Assembly: GCA_964471595.1 (NCBI GenBank)
Contig: CAYYGN010000004.1
Span: 85,085 to 149,084 of the forward strand
From: JAGNXB01 sp964471595
GTDB lineage: Bacteria; Bacteroidota; Bacteroidia; Chitinophagales; Saprospiraceae
Reading direction: 5' to 3'
Length of the DNA: 64,000 nucleotides
Shown: positions 1 through 8,913 of the stretch, piece by piece
Layout of the letters: each line of letters opens with the position of its first letter
Position numbering within the stretch: position 1 is the first letter of the stretch
Program-made: the position numbers and the translations under genes
The notes under the pieces: model-generated
What the model was told of the DNA's origin: nothing
Databases searched by the model: none
The model's input: the letters and a program-made list of their open reading frames with translations, nothing else

Positions 1-867
1 CAAAACGTCGATCCGCCACTTTTCCGGCTGCCGGCGCTGAAAAGCCACCAGGCTGTACATCAATTCCTCCACATAGCGACGGATGCCGTCCATGTGGGCA
101 TCTTCGGTTTTGTTGCCTTCGATCAGGATTCGGTAAGGCTCGCGAGATGTCTCCCGGTGCTCTTGCAGCCAGGCCTCTCCGATAGGGCCCAACTCGTAAC
201 CCAGAGCCAGCATTTGCTCTCCGTGCAGCTCCCAGAACAGACGCTCCAGTTCCGGAGGCATTTCATCCTTCCAGGCCCCGGTCTTTCCCCTTCTGAAATT
301 TTTCCGGGCCATATCGGCCACTTCCTGATCATCCAGGATCTTGCGACCGGCCCCATATTGGGGGGTGCCAAACTTCAGGTCGGCAAATGACGGCAGTTTC
401 TCCTTCCTGGGAGGTGGCAGGTCCATGACGGTCCGCAACTTTTCCACCTCCCGGATGGGGTCAGCAATCAGATCCTCAAACCGGATGATCACATCCGCCG
501 CTTCCGTCCATTGCCGCACATTCTCCGACCAACCACCGAAAAAACTGCCGTCCATGGCAAGGATGGCCTCCAGCAAATTGAGATAATAATCGGAACCGGG
601 TTCGATGATGTCTTTCCGGTGATGGGCCATGGAAACCAGAGCATCCCTGCCTTCCCGGATGATGTACACTTTGGGAATCGAAGGGTCGGAGGGCACCAAC
701 TGGGAGGGCAGCAAGTGCGTTTTGACCACCGGATACCGGTCGTACTCCTGATCAAGGGGATATTGGGGCTCCCGGTGCCATGTACTGGATTCCAGGCCGT
801 ACACCTCATACAGAACATTCCGGAAGAACGTGTTTCCGGACCGGGGGAAAGAGGCAAGCCAGATCAT
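1..867 (-). CDS. Sulfotransferase (3' end beyond window)
   Basis: The minus strand is open from an ATG at 867 to position 1 (289 codons) with no stop, so the C-terminus lies outside the window. An in-frame TAG two codons before the ATG fixes the start. The N-terminus holds the 5'-phosphosulfate loop of PAPS sulfotransferases (WLASFPRSGNTF, residues 3-14), and IIREGRDALVSMAHH matches the 3'-phosphate-binding R-x(n)-S element. Family knowledge: it transfers sulfate from PAPS to a hydroxyl on a sugar or small molecule in the cytoplasm. The length is close to the usual 290-310 residues, so little is missing. It is divergent from the other sulfotransferases to its right; the acceptor is unknown. 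Confidence 0.82.
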   Translation of the reverse strand, partial: MIWLASFPRSGNTFFRNVLYEVYGLESSTWHREPQYPLDQEYDRYPVVKTHLLPSQLVPSDPSIPKVYIIREGRDALVSMAHHRKDIIEPGSDYYLNLLEAILAMDGSFFGGWSENVRQWTEAADVIIRFEDLIADPIREVEKLRTVMDLPPPRKEKLPSFADLKFGTPQYGAGRKILDDQEVADMARKNFRRGKTGAWKDEMPPELERLFWELHGEQMLALGYELGPIGEAWLQEHRETSREPYRILIEGNKTEDAHMDGIRRYVEELMYSLVAFQRRQPEKWRIDVL

Positions 868-1137
868 CTTCTATTCTTTACCCGGTTTCGGGTCCTCCGA
901 CCGACGCAATAGTACAGGCAACAGCCTTTCATTCAACGGCAGGCGGAGGGAGAACCGGCAAGGCTGGTTGTTGCAAAAAGCCCGCCAATGCCTGTCACAT
1001 TCTGCAAATATTACGATTTTTTATATGAAAAGGCAATCCCGCAAGGGATTTTCCCGTATATCGGTTTGAACGGCCCTTCCCACCAACCATGGAGCGGGGC
1101 CGATCCGCACTTTTTTCGGCAAATGACTGTTGATGGT

Positions 1138-1851
1138 ATGATGTTCTCCTGGTTTCGCCGGTCCCGACCCAAGGACGGTCCTCTGCGCCTGATCTCTGTC
1201 CATATTCCCAAAACGGCAGGCACTTCCTTCAGGAATACCCTCCGGCAGGTGTATGGCGCTCAGGAGGTCATCCGTTTGGACATAGGCTTGGTCCGTCAGG
1301 AGACGCGGATCAACGAGCTCATTTATGAAGCCCCCGTATTGCCGGCAGGGACTTCGGTCATTCACGGTCACTTTTCCTATCCGTTGTTGACCGGGCGGTT
1401 TGCGATCGACCCGGCCGTACCTGTCATCACCTGGTTGAGAGACCCGGTAGATCGGGTTATATCCAACTATTTTTATCTGGCCCGCCGACTGGAGGAAGAA
1501 CTCGATGAGGAAGGCAAGGGTCTGAACATCCTGAAGAAAATGCAACGGTCATTGATCGAATACGCCAGATATGAACCCGCACGCAACCGGATGACCAGAT
1601 TTTTGGAAGGCCTCCAATTGGAGGACCTTCGGTTCGTTGGCCTGGTAGAACACTATGACGAGGATCTGAAGAGGTTGTCCGGCCTGTTGGCGTGGCCGGA
1701 ATACCCGGTTTTCAGTCACAACAAAACGGAAAGAGACACCACCCTTGTTTCTGCGGCGGAAATCGAGGAGATACGCCGGCTGAATGCGGAGGATATTATG
1801 CTCTATGACAGAGCCATGAACCTGAGGGAGAAAGGCCATTGGATGCCATGA
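1138..1851 (+). CDS. Sulfotransferase family protein (HIPKTAGTSF type)
   Basis: About 237 residues. The PAPS-binding loop is HIPKTAGTSFRN near the N-terminus, and the 3'-phosphate element is ITWLRDPVDRVISNYF. The HxPKTAGTS form is typical of the Sulfotransfer_2 group that sulfates polysaccharide sugars, so a glycan acceptor is likely but inferred. The frame is open back to 988; the tandem ATGs at 1138/1141 are preferred because the upstream part has no family similarity, with ATG 1123 as an alternative. The stop overlaps the start of the next sulfotransferase (ATGA at 1848-1851), which implies translational coupling. Confidence 0.82.
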   Translation: MMFSWFRRSRPKDGPLRLISVHIPKTAGTSFRNTLRQVYGAQEVIRLDIGLVRQETRINELIYEAPVLPAGTSVIHGHFSYPLLTGRFAIDPAVPVITWLRDPVDRVISNYFYLARRLEEELDEEGKGLNILKKMQRSLIEYARYEPARNRMTRFLEGLQLEDLRFVGLVEHYDEDLKRLSGLLAWPEYPVFSHNKTERDTTLVSAAEIEEIRRLNAEDIMLYDRAMNLREKGHWMP

Positions 1852-2513
1852 TCGAATTGCTGTCCATCCACATCCCGAAAACGGCGGGAACCTCCTTTCA
1901 CGATATCCTTGTGCAGGTATACGGTGAAGCGGTATCTGCGTCACTAAAGCGGCGGGATGTGCTGGCCAATGAAAAGGACTCCTCCGACGGACGCTTGCGG
2001 TTTGACGATGGCTTGCGGGTGATTCATGGTCATTTCAAGTTCAGGGAAATTGCTCATTTGCGGGTCCCCGGCGAGACGCGGCTGATTTGCTGGCTGCGGC
2101 ATCCTGTCCTGCGGGTCGTATCCAATTGGCTATTTTTCCAGGATGGTCTGCGGCATCCGCAAAGGAATCCAGAACAATTCCGACGGAACGCTCACCGGCA
2201 GGGGGAGTCCCTCCTGACTTATGCCCGTGAGGAGGAAAATCGCAATCGCATCTCGGATTTTCTGGCTGGCGCCACACCTGAAGATTTCTTCTTTATCGGC
2301 ATTCAGGAGCATTTCGGGGAGGATATCCAACGGCTGGGAGGTATGCTCGGTTGGCCGGAAGTACGCGTCCTGGGCCTCAACAAAAATATGCGGGTCTCCG
2401 ACCCAAGCCCTGCAGAGTGGGCCGAAATCAGCCGTCTGAACAGCGATGACCTCGTCTGGTACGAACAAGCCCTGCAGTGGCGTTCACGCACATTCAACCG
2501 CGTCGAATCCTGA
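1848..2513 (+). CDS. Sulfotransferase family protein (HIPKTAGTSF type), paralogue of previous gene
   Basis: 221 residues, clearly paralogous to the preceding gene: the PAPS loop HIPKTAGTSFHD is at residues 8-19 and the 3'-phosphate element is ICWLRHPVLRVVSNWLFF, with similar C-terminal blocks (IQEHFGEDIQRLGGMLGWPE here, VEHYDEDLKRLSGLLAWPE there). An in-frame TTG lies at 1839, but the ATG at 1848 overlapping the previous stop is the better start. Its own stop overlaps the next ATG (TGATG at 2511-2515). The tandem duplication suggests two sulfation positions or two acceptor sugars; that is inference. Confidence 0.82.
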   Translation: MIELLSIHIPKTAGTSFHDILVQVYGEAVSASLKRRDVLANEKDSSDGRLRFDDGLRVIHGHFKFREIAHLRVPGETRLICWLRHPVLRVVSNWLFFQDGLRHPQRNPEQFRRNAHRQGESLLTYAREEENRNRISDFLAGATPEDFFFIGIQEHFGEDIQRLGGMLGWPEVRVLGLNKNMRVSDPSPAEWAEISRLNSDDLVWYEQALQWRSRTFNRVES

Positions 2514-3514
2514 TGGTACACAAACGACGCGTCCTGTTTCACCGCACCTGGACCAAACCCAACGGGGGCACCAGCGGGGGGCAAATGAAGGTAAGGGATG
2601 CCTTCGAGCATTTTCGTCATTCGCCTCATTTTGAACCATTTGTATTTTTTCCGAAAGAAACGGTCTGGCACCCCAATCCCGGCAATGTGTGGTGGCCTTA
2701 CAGGGATCAGGCATTGCCCGAATGGGATATCCGCCCTTCTGATGTGTTGTTTCTTGCCGGAACGGACTGGCTGGTCATGACCTCTTCCGTGCGCGAACAT
2801 CCACCTGTCCCCGTATTGAATATTGTCCATCCCCGACACACCAGGCCGGAGGATCCAAGACATGCTTTTCTGCGCCATCCGGCCATACGGATTGCCAAAA
2901 GTTCGGCCGGCATGGAGATCCTCCGGGAATACGGGGTCAACGGCCCGCTATTCCTGATCCCGGATGCCATTGACCTCGATCTTTTGCCCGCTCCCAATCC
3001 TCACCCCGACCTGGACATCCTTATCGCGGGCTTGAAAAACGAACCGCTGGCCCTTTCCCTGTACCAATCCCTTAAAAGGCGACTGCCCCATGCCCGTATT
3101 GAGGTGCAGGTTCGCCCCCCCCTGCCTACCAGATCAGATTTTCTCCATTTGCTCAACCGTACCCGCATTGCCGTCTTGCTGCCGCTCCCGGCGGACAAAG
3201 GGGCAGAGGGATTCTATCTGCCTGCCCTCGAAGCCATGGCCCTGAAAAAGCTGGTTGTTTGCCCTTACGCGGTGGGCAATGCCGATTTTTGTTTGCCCGG
3301 CGTCACTTGCCTGCAGCCCGATTACAATGAGGCGTCTTTGTCGGAGGCCATCATTAATGCCTTGGCCATGACGGATGCTGCGCGGGCATCTTTGATCCGT
3401 AACGGGTGGGAAATCAGCCGCCGTCATGGTCTGGAACAGGAACGACAGGCGTATTTATCACTCTTAAACCAAATCGATGAGCTTTGGCAGCAACCGGCTC
3501 TTTTCCGCTCCTAG
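2513..3514 (+). CDS. Glycosyltransferase, GT4-like (group 1)
   Basis: 333 residues. The N-terminal half (MVHKRRVLFHRTW, then a GGTSGG loop) and the C-terminal half form a GT-B-like layout. GAEGFYLPALEAMALKKLVV followed by CPYAVGN matches the E-x7-E nucleotide-sugar-binding segment of family 4 transferases. GTG 2477 is an alternative start, but ATG 2513 overlaps the previous stop and begins directly before the Rossmann-like strand. Likely role: addition of a sugar from a nucleotide donor while building the surface glycan that the neighbouring enzymes sulfate. Donor and acceptor cannot be read from the sequence. The 3' end overlaps the next gene by 38 nt. Confidence 0.75.
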   Translation: MVHKRRVLFHRTWTKPNGGTSGGQMKVRDAFEHFRHSPHFEPFVFFPKETVWHPNPGNVWWPYRDQALPEWDIRPSDVLFLAGTDWLVMTSSVREHPPVPVLNIVHPRHTRPEDPRHAFLRHPAIRIAKSSAGMEILREYGVNGPLFLIPDAIDLDLLPAPNPHPDLDILIAGLKNEPLALSLYQSLKRRLPHARIEVQVRPPLPTRSDFLHLLNRTRIAVLLPLPADKGAEGFYLPALEAMALKKLVVCPYAVGNADFCLPGVTCLQPDYNEASLSEAIINALAMTDAARASLIRNGWEISRRHGLEQERQAYLSLLNQIDELWQQPALFRS

Positions 3515-4349
3515 GCGTATCCCGACCGGAGAGGACATTTTACTGACCGGCGTGCCCCGCTCCGGAACTACGCTGGCATGTCGGCTGCTCAATCAAGTGT
3601 CGGATGTCGTGGCGCTCAACGAGCCATTGGAGCCCGCCATTTTCGCGGATCGTTCAAGCGCATTGGATAATCTGGAAGGTGCCCTTTCATCCATCAGAAA
3701 AGAACTTGGCCGAACGGGAGAAGCGCCTTCGAGACACAGGGAAGGTCGATTCACCGACAATAATTTCAGTTCCGGACCCGGCCCCAGGGAGCTTATCGTC
3801 AAAAGGTCAATGCTTTCATTCGGACCTCCCCGCCCAGGTCCCTTCACCCTTGTACTCAAGCATAATGCAGAATTTACCCAACTTTTACCAGAGCTCTCCC
3901 GGCGGTATTCCGTTTTTGCCCTGATCCGAAATCCCCTGGCGGTTTGGATTTCCTGGTGTACCGTCTCCATTGCCGCATCAAGGGGGCAACTCTCCAAATC
4001 GGACCGCCTGTCTCCGGACCTTCATTCCTCCCTTCAAAAAATACCTGATCTCACGGCCCGGCAGCAATTTATTCTCGATTGGTATTTCCGTCAATTTCAA
4101 TACCTGCCTTCCGATCATATTCTTCGTTATGAGGATCTGATGGAGACCGGCGGAACCTGTCTGGAACAAGTCGTCGGACAGGTGGTACCCCGAGACCCTG
4201 ATTTGGCGGTACACGATCAATGGCCTCCGGGAGGACCTGAAGAAGCAGCCCGGTTGCGTGATGCGTTGCTTCGTCATCCCGGAGCCTGGTCGGAACACTA
4301 TACCTCCGGAGACGTAGAAAACCATTGGGCCCGCCTCCCCAAAACCTGA
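3477..4349 (+). CDS. Sulfotransferase family protein (GVPRSGTT type)
   Basis: 290 residues. The P-loop-like PAPS motif GVPRSGTT is at residues 25-32, and the second motif FALIRNPLAVWISW carries the Arg and Ser expected for 3'-phosphate binding. ILRYEDL is a further family signature. It belongs to a different subgroup from the two HIPKTAGTSF paralogues and is closest to the next gene, with which it shares block order (LNEPLEP against LHEPMNL, LKHNAEF against IKHNAHF). The start overlaps the preceding glycosyltransferase by 38 nt, so the genes are probably cotranscribed. Inferred function: sulfation of a glycan intermediate in the cytoplasm. Confidence 0.8.
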   Translation: MSFGSNRLFSAPRRIPTGEDILLTGVPRSGTTLACRLLNQVSDVVALNEPLEPAIFADRSSALDNLEGALSSIRKELGRTGEAPSRHREGRFTDNNFSSGPGPRELIVKRSMLSFGPPRPGPFTLVLKHNAEFTQLLPELSRRYSVFALIRNPLAVWISWCTVSIAASRGQLSKSDRLSPDLHSSLQKIPDLTARQQFILDWYFRQFQYLPSDHILRYEDLMETGGTCLEQVVGQVVPRDPDLAVHDQWPPGGPEEAARLRDALLRHPGAWSEHYTSGDVENHWARLPKT

Positions 4350-4352
4350 CAC

Positions 4353-5159
4353 ATGGCTGAAGATATCATTCTGACCGGACCGCCACGGTCAGGAACTACC
4401 CTGACCTGTCACCTGCTCAACCTGTTGGACAACACGATTGCCCTTCATGAACCCATGAATCTGGTCATGTTTCCCGACAGGGAAACAGCTCTTGGCAACA
4501 TTGCCTCATTTTTTGGAGAAATGAGACATTCCCTTTTGAGCGAGGGGAAAGCGCTATCCAAAGTAGCCGGGGATAAAATTCCCGACAACCCGTTTGCGAC
4601 GCAAGAAGGGGGTCACAGGTCTAGCATTGTCGTCAAAAAAGCGATCACGTTTGACAAGCCGCTTTCATCCGATTTCCGATTGATCATCAAACACAACGCC
4701 CATTTCAGCCTCCTGCTCACCGACCTCGTCAAGACATATCGGTGTTTCAGCATCATTCGCCACCCTTTATCGGTGATCAGGTCCTGGAATACCATACAAG
4801 CACCTGTTGCGGAGGGTAAGATCACGGTCTTCAAAACCCTGGCTCCTGAAAAATACCGGGAGATTGAAGCCATCCCCCGTCTCCTCGACCGTCAGATCCG
4901 TCTTTTGGATTACCTGTTTTCATGCTATGTGGGTCTGCCCGGATTGACCATCATCAAATACGAGGATCTGATTGCCACCCAAGGATCTGCCCTGGAGAGC
5001 ATGGTGCCGGAGGCGCGCCGACTGAACGAGCCTCTGCAAAATCGCAATCGAAGTCCCTTGTACGATCCCCGGGAGGAGGAAGTCGTACGGCGTGCCATCC
5101 TGGATTATCCCGGAGCCTGGGAGTCTTTTTATTCCCGGGATTCCATCGCCCAGCTCTGA
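4353..5159 (+). CDS. Sulfotransferase family protein (GPPRSGTT type), paralogue of previous gene
   Basis: 268 residues, beginning 3 nt after the preceding stop. The PAPS loop GPPRSGTT is at residues 9-16, FSIIRHPLSVIRSW is the 3'-phosphate element, and IIKYEDLIA corresponds to ILRYEDLME in its neighbour. Both end in a similar block (DYPGAWESFYS here, RHPGAWSEHYT there). This is a second tandem pair of sulfotransferases in the same operon, so the locus holds at least two distinct duplicated subfamilies. The acceptor is unknown. Confidence 0.8.
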   Translation: MAEDIILTGPPRSGTTLTCHLLNLLDNTIALHEPMNLVMFPDRETALGNIASFFGEMRHSLLSEGKALSKVAGDKIPDNPFATQEGGHRSSIVVKKAITFDKPLSSDFRLIIKHNAHFSLLLTDLVKTYRCFSIIRHPLSVIRSWNTIQAPVAEGKITVFKTLAPEKYREIEAIPRLLDRQIRLLDYLFSCYVGLPGLTIIKYEDLIATQGSALESMVPEARRLNEPLQNRNRSPLYDPREEEVVRRAILDYPGAWESFYSRDSIAQL

Positions 5160-5163
5160 GCCC

Positions 5164-6051
5164 ATGAGGTTTTTCAAGCCTAAAACAATGGCACTGGCCA
5201 CGGTCACCACACCCGGATTCATGCCGGGTACTATGGTCATGCTACATTCCTTTTTGAATAACAATCCATGGTTCAAGGGTGATATCATGATCATTCATGA
5301 CCAGCTGCCTGAGGTGCACCAGTCATTATTGCGCCGACTTTACCCGGTCAGGTTTGTCCAGACGGGCGGGGATCTGCTCCAACGGGTACAAAACTTAATT
5401 CCCGATTATGCCGATTTTGAACGAAGGAAGGCGCAGTTCTACTCGCTGGAAGCATTTCGATTCAGGGAATATAATCAATTGATCTTCATGGACAGCGATA
5501 TGCTTGTTCTGGGTTCCCTGGAGGAGTTGACTTTGCGCCCTGAACCCATGCTGGCATGTGGCACCGTAAAATATTACCGACCCGGAGATGATGACGGTGA
5601 TCCCTTTCAGGTAGAGCAGTTTAATGCCGGGATGATGCGTATCGACGGAAAGTTGCTGGGAACCGGTGTCCGTCAAGCCCTTTTGGACAACATTTCATCC
5701 AGATTTTTCGCCCCCTTCATTGACTGGGCTGCCACGCACGAATTACCGCGTGTCGGCACGGATCAGATCATCCTGAATACCCATTTCGGGCATCAGGTCA
5801 CCTATGTCCCTGCAACGTTCAATTACAGAGTCGGAATCGCAGCGGAGATAGCGGAACGAGACGGTTGTCGCCTCGAAGATGCCCGCATCATCCATTATAC
5901 CGGAGGCAAAAAACCGTGGATGGCAGACAAGGTATTGCAGCACCTGTTCAAGCAATCCCGTGATCTGACCATTTTCAGACTGTGGACACAGGCATGGGCC
6001 GATCTGTTGCGGGATTTTGAACAAGGCCGAACTGATGAGTCGAATCATTAA
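5164..6051 (+). CDS. Glycosyltransferase family 8-like (glycogenin/LgtC fold)
   Basis: 295 residues. The N-terminus ALATVTTPGFMPGTMVML, the DxD metal/nucleotide motif in FMDSDMLVLGSLEEL, and the C-terminal HYTGGKKPW block (the H-x-x-G-x-x-KPW signature) together identify a GT-A fold family 8 retaining transferase. Known members move glucose or galactose from UDP-sugars; here the donor is inferred only. ATG 5164, 4 nt after the sulfotransferase stop, is preferred over the upstream in-frame start inside that gene. It is the last gene of the tightly packed 1138-6051 run. Confidence 0.8.
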   Translation: MRFFKPKTMALATVTTPGFMPGTMVMLHSFLNNNPWFKGDIMIIHDQLPEVHQSLLRRLYPVRFVQTGGDLLQRVQNLIPDYADFERRKAQFYSLEAFRFREYNQLIFMDSDMLVLGSLEELTLRPEPMLACGTVKYYRPGDDDGDPFQVEQFNAGMMRIDGKLLGTGVRQALLDNISSRFFAPFIDWAATHELPRVGTDQIILNTHFGHQVTYVPATFNYRVGIAAEIAERDGCRLEDARIIHYTGGKKPWMADKVLQHLFKQSRDLTIFRLWTQAWADLLRDFEQGRTDESNH

Positions 6052-6203
6052 TCCATATTTAAATTGCTGTCTATCAGTATTATGGCAGCTCATAAACCAT
6101 AGGTCGTGCCGGCATTGGCATATAATTTGACCCTCCCTGAAGAACCTGTCCCGTTCAAGAACCGGATCAGCCCGCCTTCTTGTCATCCCCCGATCAACCC
6201 CGT

Positions 6204-8699
6204 ATGCCAATGACACCCCCGAAGAAGCATTTTGCGGAGAGAGACCAATCAATCCGGGGGCAGATGGCAAAATGGGCATTGCTTGCCGGGCAGCTTGCTG
6301 CGGCAATCGCAGTGGTCCACATTTATGATCTGGAAACGGATCTGCATTTGCGGGATGTGCTTTTATTGACCGCGCTGGGCCTTGTTGGCCAGACCCTTAT
6401 TCCAAGGAAATGGTGGCCTGTCACCCTGGCAACGATCAGTTTGGCCGGACTGTACGGGTTTGCAGGACCTGCCAATGCGTCTGTCACTTTGATGCTGGGG
6501 ACAGGTATTCTGTTTCTCGCCAACCTGAGGAGCAAATGGGTTCGATGGACTAGCCTACTCCTGGTATTCGGTTCATTGGCAACCGTATATGTTCTCCTCC
6601 CGGAATGGGCACAACCATTCACGCCGGCCATGACGACCCTGGGTGTCATGTTCATGTACAGATTGCTCATTTTTCTTTATGATCGTCATCAGGCTCCGTC
6701 GACGCCATTGGATGCGACGGACTTTACTTACTTCTTTCTTTTGCCGAATATGGCCATGTCGCTGTTTCCAGCTGTAGATTACCGTCATTTTCGTCAACCT
6801 GTTGATCATGCCCGACGAATTCTGGTGTGGAAAAAGGGAATGTTTTGGGTGGTCACAGGCGTATTCCATTTGGTCATCTATCGCTGGGTGTATCACCACC
6901 TGCTCCTGCCTGCTGGTGAGGTGAGAGACCTGTTGGGACTGGCCCGTTATTCCTTTTTCAATTATGCCCTGATCCTTAGACTGTCCGGGTTATTTCATTT
7001 GGCGGTTGGTGTATTGTGTCTGTTGGGCTTTGACCTTCCAAGAGTATTTCACCATTATTTTCTCTCAACGGGATTCAGCGACCTGTGGCGCAGAATAAAT
7101 ATTTATTTCAGGGATTTTCTGGTCAAGGTGTTTTATTATCCCATTTATTTCCGGCTCAGGTCATGGGGAAATGTCAGGGCCGTCCCTGTCGCCATTTTAC
7201 TCCTTTTTGTCATCACCTGGTTCCTTCATTCTGTGCAATGGTTCTGGATCAAAGGACAGTTTCCGCTTCGTATCCAGGATGGCATTTTTTGGGGGTTGTT
7301 TGGTGTCCTGGTAGCCATCAATGCCTGGTGGGAGATCAAATACAGGACCTCCCATACCCGGACCGTCCATCTGCCGACAAGGGCATTCGCCCAGGTGACC
7401 CGTATCGTTGGCATGCTGGTCTTCATGAGTCTTTTATGGTCCCTGTGGACGGCCCCTTCCCTGGATGAATGGTGGCTCCGTATCCGAACCGGCCTGATGT
7501 CACCTGTCAGCCAATACGTAGCCCTTTCGTTGACGCTGGTCAGCCTCGTGGTTGCAGGGATATTGGCCTGGCTGGTCGTGCATCACTTTCGGCTTGCGCG
7601 TTGGCTCGACCCGGAACCATCATCTACTGTGGCCACCTTCTGGTCTGCTATCCTTTTGATGCTGCTTTTGGCATTTCCATGGGTAGCGCCCGCTCTCCAG
7701 CGTTCAACAGATATCTCTATGGCCGGAATACTGACAGAAAAACTAAATGATGCTGATGAAATACGTCGCATTGAAGGCTATTACAATCATATTCTCACGG
7801 GGCATCAATTGACGGATCCTCTTGCCGGCCGTAAAAATCTGCTCCCGGACACGGAGAATGACGCCAGAATCTATACCGGTGACTTCCGGCACATCAGTAA
7901 AAAACCGGATATGTCGATTTTGCTGAAAGGCCAACCCTTCACGACCAATGCATGGGGCATGCGTGATGATCCTTTGACCAAAGAAAAACCGGAAGGCACT
8001 GTAAGGATCCTGCTTATGGGAGGGTCCTTTGTTGTCGGATCCGGAGTGGCTGATCATGAAGTGTTTGACCGTCGTCTTGAAGATCTGCTCCATCCAACCA
8101 ATGGCACATTGCAGTATGAGTTCATCAATACCGCCACTGCCTCTTACGACCTGGTGGATTGCATCCTCCAGTTTGAAGTGGAGGAATTTCACAAGTTCCA
8201 CCCGGATATATTGATGTTCTTTACGCATGGCATAGACGGATCCAAGACCATCCGTGACATGGTGCGTCAGTACAAGGCGGGTGTACGGATGCCCTATTTG
8301 TTCATGGACGTGTACATCCGGCGTGCAGGTCTGCGACGGGAGATGAGTGAAGAAGAAATGGTCCTTCTTCTGGAGCCTTTTACCAGGGATATACTTAAAG
8401 ATGGTTACCGGAAGTTGCGCGAAGTTTGCGATACCCATCATATCCGACCCGTTTGGGTGTTCTGGCCTCCCATCGCGCGGGCCGAAGCCGCATTGGAGGA
8501 AAAAGAGTTGAGCAAGCAAATCGCCAGGGATTTGGGTTTTGAACTTATTGACCTGGAGCCGTTGTACAAGGGATTGGACCCGGAATCATTGACGGTCAGC
8601 CGGTTTGATATGCATCCCAATGCCCTGGCCCATTCCCTGATGGCGGACACCCTGGCCAAAGTCCTTGTCCAACGCTCCTTATTGCCAAATCCCCAATAA
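6204..8699 (+). CDS. MBOAT-like acyltransferase/SGNH fusion, tandem copy 1
   Basis: 831 residues. The first ~500 form a polytopic membrane region with roughly 12-15 hydrophobic segments. It includes GFSDLWRRINIYFRDF, like the Trp-Arg-Arg region of MBOAT O-acyltransferases, followed by TWFLHSVQWFW with a His (H342) at the position of the MBOAT catalytic His. The C-terminal ~240 residues look like an SGNH domain: LMGGSFVVGSG gives the block I serine (S608), and DMHPN gives the Asp/His pair (D802, H804). Inferred role: O-acylation (perhaps acetylation) of the surface polysaccharide, with the soluble domain finishing or editing the transfer. ATG 6204 is chosen; a TTG at 6180 is in frame. The family call is from motifs only. 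Confidence 0.65.
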   Translation: MPMTPPKKHFAERDQSIRGQMAKWALLAGQLAAAIAVVHIYDLETDLHLRDVLLLTALGLVGQTLIPRKWWPVTLATISLAGLYGFAGPANASVTLMLGTGILFLANLRSKWVRWTSLLLVFGSLATVYVLLPEWAQPFTPAMTTLGVMFMYRLLIFLYDRHQAPSTPLDATDFTYFFLLPNMAMSLFPAVDYRHFRQPVDHARRILVWKKGMFWVVTGVFHLVIYRWVYHHLLLPAGEVRDLLGLARYSFFNYALILRLSGLFHLAVGVLCLLGFDLPRVFHHYFLSTGFSDLWRRINIYFRDFLVKVFYYPIYFRLRSWGNVRAVPVAILLLFVITWFLHSVQWFWIKGQFPLRIQDGIFWGLFGVLVAINAWWEIKYRTSHTRTVHLPTRAFAQVTRIVGMLVFMSLLWSLWTAPSLDEWWLRIRTGLMSPVSQYVALSLTLVSLVVAGILAWLVVHHFRLARWLDPEPSSTVATFWSAILLMLLLAFPWVAPALQRSTDISMAGILTEKLNDADEIRRIEGYYNHILTGHQLTDPLAGRKNLLPDTENDARIYTGDFRHISKKPDMSILLKGQPFTTNAWGMRDDPLTKEKPEGTVRILLMGGSFVVGSGVADHEVFDRRLEDLLHPTNGTLQYEFINTATASYDLVDCILQFEVEEFHKFHPDILMFFTHGIDGSKTIRDMVRQYKAGVRMPYLFMDVYIRRAGLRREMSEEEMVLLLEPFTRDILKDGYRKLREVCDTHHIRPVWVFWPPIARAEAALEEKELSKQIARDLGFELIDLEPLYKGLDPESLTVSRFDMHPNALAHSLMADTLAKVLVQRSLLPNPQ

Positions 8700-8913
8700 C
8701 CCCTTCTTCCCAGGCATGAACCCCATGACCGGGCTTGGCATGAAATTTGGCTTTTCCATCATATGTAATGGTAACTATTCTCGCCTCTCATCCTACAACC
8801 GGCTCCCCGCGACTGCTCCGGGGCTTTCAACGCCATAAAGGTGTTGGCCAGCCTGTTCGTAACCAAACGGTGGTGTGGAAAACCGCCTTCACAACCGTCG
8901 ACTTCCAACCATC

